Below, one piece after another: positions 6,773 through 10,936 of a stretch of DNA of 10,936 nucleotides (within the stretch, counting starts at the first letter, position 1; each line of letters begins with the position of its first letter). Origin of the DNA: Gammaproteobacteria bacterium (GTDB lineage: Bacteria; Pseudomonadota; Gammaproteobacteria; Pseudomonadales; Oleiphilaceae); NCBI GenBank assembly GCA_003695085.1, contig RFIV01000100.1, positions 1 to 10,936 of the forward strand. The letters run 5' to 3'. The translations under genes were made by a program, and so were the position numbers. The notes beneath the pieces were generated by a model. It was not told the DNA's origin. It made no database searches and saw only the letters and a program-made list of their open reading frames with translations.

Positions 6773-8200
6773 TCAGGCCGTCATCGGTACATTGTCAGCC
6801 ACCACCGCATCGCGCTGGCGTACGGTCTTCCAGACGTTGTAAGCCATGACCAGCATGCCTGTCAGGTAAATGGCCCCGCCCAGAGTACGGACGATATATC
6901 CCGGATAGCTGTTGCTCAGGGCTTCAACGAAGGAGTAGGTCAGCGTGCCATCGGCGTTGACCGCACGCCACATCAGGCCCTGCATGATGCCGTTGACCCA
7001 CATGGCTGCGATATAGAGTACGGTACCGATCGTCGCGAGCCAGAAGTGCACGTTGATCAGGCTGACGCTATACATCTGACGCAGCCCGAACAGGCGCGGA
7101 ATCAGGTGGTACATGGAACCGATGGAGACCATGGCAACCCAGCCCAGTGCACCGGAGTGCACGTGTCCGATAGTCCAGTCAGTATCATGCGACAGCGCGT
7201 TCACGGTCTTGATGGACATCATCGGCCCTTCAAACGTGGACATGCCGTAGAATGACAGGGATACCACGAGGAAGCGCAAAATCGGATCGGTACGCAGTTT
7301 GTGCCAGGCGCCGGACAGGGTCATCATGCCGTTGATCATGCCGCCCCAGGAGGGTGCCAGAAGAATAAGGGACATGACCATGCCTGCGCTCTGAGCCCAG
7401 TCAGGCAGGGCAGAGTAATGCAGGTGGTGCGGGCCGGCCCAGATATAGGTGGCGATCAGGGCCCAGAAGTGCACGATGGACAGACGATAGCTGTATACCG
7501 GGCGTTCGGCCTGCTTGGGGACGAAGTAGTACATCATGCCCAGGAAGCCGGCAGTCAGGAAAAAGCCCACGGCATTGTGTCCATACCACCATTGCACCAT
7601 GGCGTCCATGGCACCGGAATAGGCGGAATAGGATTTCCACAAGGAGACCGGGACGAATGCACTATTGCCTATGTGCAGAACGGCGATGGTGATAATGAAG
7701 GCACCATAAAACCAGTTGGCGACATAGATATGCTTGGTCTTGCGCTTGGCAACCGTACCAAAGAAGTTGATGGCGTAGGCGACCCAGACCACGGTAATGG
7801 CGATGTCAATCGGCCACTCCAGCTCGGCGTATTCCTTTGCCGTGGTGAGTCCCAGGGGCAGGGTAATGGCTGCGGCCACGATGATGGCTTGCCAGCCCCA
7901 GAAGGTGAACGCTGCCAGGGTATCCGAGAACAAACGTGCCTGGCTGGTACGTTGTACCACGTAATAAGACGTAGCGAAGAGTGCACAACCACCGAACGCG
8001 AAGATAACGGCGTTTGTATGCAGTGGACGCAGACGCCCGAAATGGAACCACTGGAACGGTGTGTTCAGCTCCGGCCATACCAACTGCGCGGCAATGAGCA
8101 CACCGACGGCCATGCCGACGATGCCCCACACCACAGTCATGATGGCGAACTGACGTACCACCTTGTAGTTGTAGGTTTCAGTTGCACTTGCTGTGTTCAT
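6773..8200 (-). CDS. ccoN: CcoN, catalytic subunit I of cbb3-type cytochrome oxidase
   Basis: CcoN is the heme-copper catalytic subunit. It reduces oxygen to water at the heme b3-CuB centre and pumps protons at low oxygen tension. The 475-residue product is standard length with about 12 membrane helices. Visible ligands, by comparison with the known cbb3 structure: His61 (L-H-T-N) and His348 for heme b; His208 (W-W-Y-G-H-N), His258 and His259 (G-P-H-H-L) for CuB; His346 (G-H-V-H) for heme b3. Tyr252, 44 residues after His208, matches the His-Tyr cross-link of C-family oxidases. Glu324 in F-E-G-P is the conserved acid near heme b3. The ATG at 8200 follows GGAAG by 7 nt. An Anr/FNR box lies about 200 nt upstream, so microaerobic induction by the adjacent fnr product is likely. 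Confidence 0.99.
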   Translation of the reverse strand: MNTASATETYNYKVVRQFAIMTVVWGIVGMAVGVLIAAQLVWPELNTPFQWFHFGRLRPLHTNAVIFAFGGCALFATSYYVVQRTSQARLFSDTLAAFTFWGWQAIIVAAAITLPLGLTTAKEYAELEWPIDIAITVVWVAYAINFFGTVAKRKTKHIYVANWFYGAFIITIAVLHIGNSAFVPVSLWKSYSAYSGAMDAMVQWWYGHNAVGFFLTAGFLGMMYYFVPKQAERPVYSYRLSIVHFWALIATYIWAGPHHLHYSALPDWAQSAGMVMSLILLAPSWGGMINGMMTLSGAWHKLRTDPILRFLVVSLSFYGMSTFEGPMMSIKTVNALSHDTDWTIGHVHSGALGWVAMVSIGSMYHLIPRLFGLRQMYSVSLINVHFWLATIGTVLYIAAMWVNGIMQGLMWRAVNADGTLTYSFVEALSNSYPGYIVRTLGGAIYLTGMLVMAYNVWKTVRQRDAVVADNVPMTA

Positions 8201-8340
8201 CGATTGACTTCCATACCCGGTTTGGTTGAAGGGTTAGCCAACTGCACGAGACAGTGTTGAGCAGAGTCAAAAGCCCGACTTTTTTTTGGGAATTGTGGCG
8301 AGACCCGCGACTCAAGCCGCGCGTAGGATAGGTCTTGCAC

Positions 8341-8354
8341 ATGATGAAAGTCAA
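8341..8354 (-). promoter_or_regulatory. Imperfect second Anr/FNR-like box and possible sigma70 promoter
   Basis: Minus-strand TTGAC-TTTC-ATCAT differs from the TTGAY-N4-ATCAA consensus only at the last base. Its first six bases, TTGACT, also stand 18 nt before TATCCT (8325-8330), which would make a moderate sigma70 promoter giving a basal transcript. It lies about 20 nt downstream of the start expected for the stronger box at 8404-8417. It could thus fine-tune or repress, or just be a -35 element. Confidence 0.35.
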
Positions 8355-8374
8355 CTTCTGACGCTGCATGGTCC

Positions 8375-8383
8375 CTATTATTA
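8375..8383 (-). promoter_or_regulatory. -10-like element of the ccoNOQP promoter
   Basis: Minus-strand TAATAATAG contains overlapping -10-like hexamers. One of them, ATAATA at 8376-8381, is exactly 22 nt from the Anr/FNR box, the distance expected in class II FNR promoters (box centred at -41.5). The implied transcription start is near 8369, leaving a leader of about 170 nt before ccoN. The start position is inferred from spacing only. Confidence 0.55.
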
Positions 8384-8403
8384 AGCAAATGATTTTCCGT
8401 TGA

Positions 8404-8417
8404 TTGATATGCGTCAA
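8404..8417 (-). promoter_or_regulatory. Anr/FNR box of the ccoNOQP promoter
   Basis: Minus strand TTGAC-GCAT-ATCAA (plus strand TTGAT-ATGC-GTCAA) fits the FNR/Anr half-sites at every position. It lies about 200 nt before ccoN, with a -10-like element at class II spacing. The neighbouring fnr gene encodes a protein whose recognition helix has the E-x2-S-R residues that read this sequence. The match, the spacing and the gene context agree, so this is the best-supported regulatory site in the window. Confidence 0.8.
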
Positions 8418-8443
8418 ATTACTGAGGGGGGTCGCCGCTTTGA

Positions 8444-8490
8444 GGCAAAAACCCCCAAAAAAATTATGGCCTATGAGGGAGGTTTTTGCC
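8444..8490 (-). repeat. Long stem-loop candidate downstream of fnr
   Basis: Perfect 10-nt arms, GGCAAAAACC at 8444-8453 and GGTTTTTGCC at 8481-8490, begin 13 nt after the fnr stop. With one bulged base, three more G-C pairs (8454-8456 with 8477-8479) extend the stem. The loop contains seven A on the plus strand, that is seven T on the minus strand. A competing pairing exists between the G run at 8425-8430 and the C run at 8452-8456. The T run is in the loop rather than after the stem, so this is not a textbook terminator, although it may end or weaken fnr transcription. Confidence 0.5.
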
Positions 8491-8503
8491 AGTGAACAAT
8501 GGA

Positions 8504-9223
8504 TCAGTCGGAGGCGAGCTTCTGAATGGCCTCTATCTGGAGGATTTGAATGTGCTTGGCGCTGACATCCAGAATGCGTTCCCGCTTGAGTCGGGAAAAA
8601 ACACGACTGAGGGTTTCCTGTGTCAGCCCGAGAAAATTGGCGATATCTGCCCGGTTCATGGGCAGCCTGAGCCGTGAGCCGTCAAAGCCACGCTCTTCCG
8701 CACGCAAGTGAAGGTCAAACAGGAAGGCGCATAGCTTGCCGGCGGCACTGGTCCGGGGCATGATAAGCCGGGTTTGCCTGAACTGCAGGTATGCATGGCG
8801 TGCGTGCAGGTTGATCAGCCGCTGATACAGGGGATGAACATTGCCCAGCATATGGCGAAGATCTTCCATGGCCAGCCCGCAGACGCGCGATGTCTCCAAT
8901 GCGACGGCGGTGGCGGCATACTGTCCCCGGTGCTGGGCCTCGTGGCCGATCAGATCACCGGGAAAAAGAAAACCGGTTACCTGAGTACCATTGAGCGTGC
9001 GGTTGGTCAGCTTGAAGGAGCCCGAGGTGATGGCATAGAAAAAGTTGGCATGCAAATCTTCTTCGACGAGCGTCTCACCGGGCTGAAGCGTGATGTCCTT
9101 GCGGATCTGGGGTTCAATCAGGTCCAGCAACCGGTCACCGGCGGCAACCGGCTCGCATAGCTCGTACAGGGCGCAGCTCTCACAGGCGATCTTGCGTTGC
9201 GCAGACGGGTAAACGGGCGACAT
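8504..9223 (-). CDS. fnr: FNR/Anr-type oxygen-responsive transcription regulator
   Basis: This is a CRP/FNR-family activator that holds an oxygen-labile [4Fe-4S] cluster and binds TTGAT-N4-ATCAA sites when oxygen is low. The 239-residue product has Cys14, Cys17, Cys23 and Cys115. The spacing (x2, x5, then about 92 residues) matches the cluster ligands of E. coli FNR. A cyclic-nucleotide-like beta barrel covers about 27-140, a dimer helix about 130-155, and a winged helix-turn-helix 186-220. Its recognition helix is T-Q-E-T-L-S-R with Glu203, Ser206 and Arg207, the FNR-type DNA contacts. I chose ATG at 9223 because AGGAGGAG (9231-9238) lies 7 nt upstream. A longer frame to 9370 would run into the divergent hydrolase. 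An Anr/FNR box lies just downstream before ccoN, the probable target. FixK or Dnr types lack this cysteine set. Confidence 0.96.
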   Translation of the reverse strand: MSPVYPSAQRKIACESCALYELCEPVAAGDRLLDLIEPQIRKDITLQPGETLVEEDLHANFFYAITSGSFKLTNRTLNGTQVTGFLFPGDLIGHEAQHRGQYAATAVALETSRVCGLAMEDLRHMLGNVHPLYQRLINLHARHAYLQFRQTRLIMPRTSAAGKLCAFLFDLHLRAEERGFDGSRLRLPMNRADIANFLGLTQETLSRVFSRLKRERILDVSAKHIQILQIEAIQKLASD

Positions 9224-9230
9224 GGGCCGA

Positions 9231-9238
9231 CTCCTCCT
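9231..9238 (-). promoter_or_regulatory. Strong ribosome binding site that sets the fnr start
   Basis: AGGAGGAG on the minus strand, 7 nt before the ATG at 9223. This near-ideal site argues against the longer upstream reading of the frame. Confidence 0.8.
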
Positions 9239-9278
9239 GAATCCTTGATGATTGGAGGGTATGGTGCCACAGGTGCGA

Positions 9279-9296
9279 TTTGTCAGAATTGACAAA
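9279..9296. promoter_or_regulatory. Inverted repeat in the fnr-hydrolase divergent spacer, possible operator
   Basis: TTTGTCA-GAAT-TGACAAA has two perfect 7-nt arms with a 4-nt spacer. It lies in the middle of the 95-bp region between the divergent starts. Its right arm overlaps TTGAC-AAAA-ATCTA (9289-9302), which resembles an Anr/FNR box with one clear mismatch in the second half. It may be an operator for fnr autoregulation or for another regulator. I see no convincing -10 for either direction, so the promoters here stay unresolved. Confidence 0.45.
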
Positions 9297-9318
9297 AATC
9301 TATTAAAGGAACGATTTT

Positions 9319-9951
9319 GTGCGATTGGAAGGTGAGATGATTGACGGACGCCCTGTTGTTGTGCTTGCACACGGTGCCGGAGCGGACAGCCAAAGTCCGT
9401 TCATGCAGAACGTATCCAGTGAGCTGGTAAAGCGCGGGTTGGCAGTTGTGCTGTTCGACTTTCCATACATGAAGCGGAGACAGGAGACGGGCCGAAAGTC
9501 TCCACCCGACCGGGAGCCGAAACTTCTCGAGGCCTTTGCTGACGTGGTGCACAGGTATCAGGGGCAGCATCCGGTTGTGGTGGGTGGCAAGTCCATGGGC
9601 GGACGCATGGCCAGCCGTCTGGCCGCGATTCAGGCGGATTACGACGTTGTGCTCAGAGGCTGGTTCGCACTGGGTTATCCCTTTCATCCTCCCGGGCGGC
9701 CCGAGCGCCTGCGTATTGATCACTTGCCGCACATTTCTGTGCCGGGCTGGATTGTTCAGGGTGAACGCGACCCTTTTGGCAGCAAGGCCGAGCCTGTAGA
9801 AACCTGGTTGGGCAACCGCGTAGGGCTGTCCTGGATGCCGGACGGTAATCATGATCTGATGCCCCGGCGATCCAGCGGTGTGGACGCCGAGGCGGAATGG
9901 GCACGATGGCTGGACACAATCGCTGAACGCATCAAGGTGTGGGCGAGCTGA
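9319..9951 (+). CDS. Small alpha/beta hydrolase, KANL3/Tex30-like family
   Basis: This is a single-domain cytoplasmic serine hydrolase of unknown substrate. The 210-residue protein contains an oxyanion region with A-H-G-A-G (17-21) followed by S-P-F-M, then F-P-Y-M (48-51). The nucleophile elbow is G-G-K-S-M-G-G with Ser92. Next come the family stretch G-Y-P-F-H-P-P-G (119-126), the acid Asp151 in R-D-P-F-G and the catalytic His178 in G-N-H-D-L. The triad is complete and in order. There is no signal peptide. The start could be GTG at 9319, 8 nt after AAAGGA, or ATG at 9337, which has GGAAGG only 4 nt away. I prefer GTG, with the choice uncertain. It is divergent from fnr and converges on the chemoreceptor gene. 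A link to respiration is not evident. Dienelactone hydrolase is a common but looser label. Confidence 0.9.
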   Translation: MRLEGEMIDGRPVVVLAHGAGADSQSPFMQNVSSELVKRGLAVVLFDFPYMKRRQETGRKSPPDREPKLLEAFADVVHRYQGQHPVVVGGKSMGGRMASRLAAIQADYDVVLRGWFALGYPFHPPGRPERLRIDHLPHISVPGWIVQGERDPFGSKAEPVETWLGNRVGLSWMPDGNHDLMPRRSSGVDAEAEWARWLDTIAERIKVWAS

Positions 9952-10936
9952 TTCGGGGCTCGGTCACATCCGCGTCAAAGTGTTGGCGAAGGGCTTCAAG
10001 GTGAGCCTGCAGCGCCTGATTGGCGTCTGCAAGGGAGGCGAACGCTTGACCGTATTCCCGGCTGCAATCCTCAAGTTGTGCTTGCAGGGTTTCGGCCGCA
10101 GCCCGGGCACTGCGCATGCTTTGCTCCCACGAGTCGCCATCGGCGGTGTGTGGTGTGACGGAATTTTCATCCGCTGCCCATTCTGCGAGGACAGTCTGTG
10201 TCCGCAGCGCCAGTGTTCGTACTTCGTCGGCCACAACACTGAATCCGCGTCCTGAGTCGCCGGCCCTTGCCGCTTCAATGGCGGCATTGAGTGCAATGAG
10301 ATTGATCTGCTCGGCAATCTTTCCTATGGAGCCCGTCAACTCTGCCACGCGCCTGTGGATTATCTCTGCAGTTTGTCCGGCAGCAATGCGCCCGGTGTCC
10401 ATTTCTGCCAGGTGAGACTTGAGCTGCTCCAATGCATGGAGGGGCATCTCGGAGTTGGTTGGAATACCAGGATGTGAAGCCTCCGGAGTGTGCGCAAGCA
10501 GGGACCGGATCTGTGCATCGCGTTCAACAAGGGCGGCAAGCTGTTCCTCGATCTGCCTCCCTTGTGCCTCCATCTTTTCAATCTTGTTTTGCAGACGATC
10601 CAGTTGAGTGTGGTAGTCGGTGGGGGCCTCTGTCAGTACCTGACCGACTTGATGCAGTAAATGATGAGTCAGGCGAGTGCGTGCCAGAACATCTGCCGTG
10701 GGGCCGAGCCGGCCTATGGACATGAACGTGTCCAGAGGCTCCGGAGCCGGTTCCAGAAGGGCTTCCCGCAAGATTCTGGCGGGCTGATGCAAGTAGCGAG
10801 CAACTCCGGCTGCCATGATGAGCGAAGCGGCCAAGGCGCCCGCCCATTGCCAGTTTTCGGGCAGTGTGTTGAAAAGGAACAGGGCCAGAAGTGCAGGAGC
10901 GAACACCAGCAGCGTTCGCGTGACCGCTCCGCGCAG
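9932..10936 (-). CDS. Short methyl-accepting chemotaxis-like protein, 5' end beyond the window
   Basis: The visible 334 codons run open through the right edge, so the true start may lie outside; a GTG at 10906 is an internal candidate. Counted from that GTG, two hydrophobic segments (about residues 1-13 with upstream residues, and 20-40) form a membrane hairpin. A helical, charged region follows (about 75-140), then the conserved chemoreceptor signalling tip at 193-236, with E-Q-I-N-L-I-A-L-N-A-A-I-E-A-A-R-A-G and V-V-A-D-E-V-R. Only about 88 residues follow the tip, with no CheR-binding pentapeptide at the end. No HAMP or ligand-binding domain is recognisable. The tip would contact CheA and CheW, or an equivalent partner. 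The 3' end overlaps the hydrolase gene by 20 bp tail to tail. The receptor class is certain; what it senses is unknown. Confidence 0.88.
   Translation of the reverse strand: MRGAVTRTLLVFAPALLALFLFNTLPENWQWAGALAASLIMAAGVARYLHQPARILREALLEPAPEPLDTFMSIGRLGPTADVLARTRLTHHLLHQVGQVLTEAPTDYHTQLDRLQNKIEKMEAQGRQIEEQLAALVERDAQIRSLLAHTPEASHPGIPTNSEMPLHALEQLKSHLAEMDTGRIAAGQTAEIIHRRVAELTGSIGKIAEQINLIALNAAIEAARAGDSGRGFSVVADEVRTLALRTQTVLAEWAADENSVTPHTADGDSWEQSMRSARAAAETLQAQLEDCSREYGQAFASLADANQALQAHLEALRQHFDADVTEPRISSPTP

Larger units (their letters stand above)
8201..8503. other. Regulatory intergenic region between fnr and ccoN
   Basis: These 303 bp hold no gene I can support. Apart from the Anr/FNR sites, the -10 element and the long inverted repeat, there is an 8-nt T run at 8280-8287 inside the probable ccoN leader and several G and C runs near 8425-8456. 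A 63-codon minus-strand frame (8197-8388, TTG start) ends in an ATGA overlap with ccoN. It has no visible ribosome binding site or recognisable sequence, and I treat it as chance. Confidence 0.6.

Noticed and set aside
7301..8260. 319-codon open frame on the plus strand, antisense to ccoN
   Set aside because: It covers ccoN, whose protein is fully conserved. The antisense product is rich in Gly, His and Asp with no domain I recognise, as expected from the codon bias of the opposite strand.
8265..8288. Possible plus-strand intrinsic terminator before the T run at 8280-8287
   Set aside because: The only stem is about 4-5 bp and AT-rich, and no plus-strand gene precedes it; the sequence lies in the minus-strand ccoN leader.
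8197..8388. 63-codon possible leader ORF ending in an ATGA overlap with ccoN
   Set aside because: The TTG start lies upstream of the transcription start inferred from the Anr/FNR box, no ribosome binding site is visible, and the composition is nondescript. The overlap can arise by chance.
9224..9370. N-terminal extension of fnr up to 9370
   Set aside because: It would overlap the divergent hydrolase gene, and the strong AGGAGGAG immediately before the ATG at 9223 fixes the shorter start.
1..10936. CRISPR arrays, tRNA or rRNA genes, insertion sequences, prophage or defence genes
   Set aside because: No direct-repeat arrays, cloverleaf-like sequence, transposase motifs or phage-type genes are visible; the window is nearly filled with well-conserved respiratory genes.

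Overview
The window reads as a chromosomal respiratory locus of a gammaproteobacterium with moderate G+C content. The evidence is the two-membrane-span type of CcoP, an Anr/FNR regulator with four cluster cysteines, an Anr-type box (TTGAT-N4-GTCAA form) and a hydrolase of the KANL3/Tex30-like family. I cannot name the genus from sequence alone. Nearly all of the window is the cbb3-type (C-family heme-copper) cytochrome c oxidase cluster plus its maturation genes, all on the minus strand. Transcription therefore runs from high to low coordinates.

Layout in order of transcription: a short, atypical chemoreceptor enters from the right edge (9932-10936, minus). It converges on, and overlaps by 20 bp, a small serine alpha/beta hydrolase on the plus strand (9319-9951). 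A 95-bp divergent spacer carrying an 18-bp inverted repeat separates the hydrolase from fnr (8504-9223, minus). About 300 bp without a convincing gene follows (8201-8503). It holds a long stem-loop candidate, a perfect Anr/FNR box with a -10-like element at the right distance, and a second, imperfect box. Then come the structural genes ccoN, ccoO, ccoQ and ccoP (5082-8200). A 97-bp gap with a perfect 10-bp hairpin and a candidate sigma70 promoter leads to the biogenesis genes ccoG, ccoH, ccoI and ccoS. These are packed end to start with overlapping codons. An 8-bp overlap joins ccoS to a SafE/DsbD-like membrane protein that leaves the window at the left edge.

How the genes fit together: Fnr senses oxygen through a [4Fe-4S] cluster and probably switches on ccoNOQP at low oxygen. 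CcoN (hemes b and b3, CuB), CcoO and CcoP (c-type hemes) and the small CcoQ form the high-affinity proton-pumping terminal oxidase. CcoG (proposed Cu(II) reductase), CcoH (assembly factor), CcoI (copper P1B-type ATPase) and CcoS supply copper and mature the enzyme. The SafE-like protein is probably part of the same copper or redox supply, but its role is inferred from position and from Cys/Met/His-containing motifs only.

I did not find a previously undescribed system. The genes are a well-known module. The points worth a second look are regulatory (tandem Anr/FNR-like sites, the ccoP-ccoG hairpin and promoter, the palindrome between fnr and the hydrolase) and the unusual small chemoreceptor.
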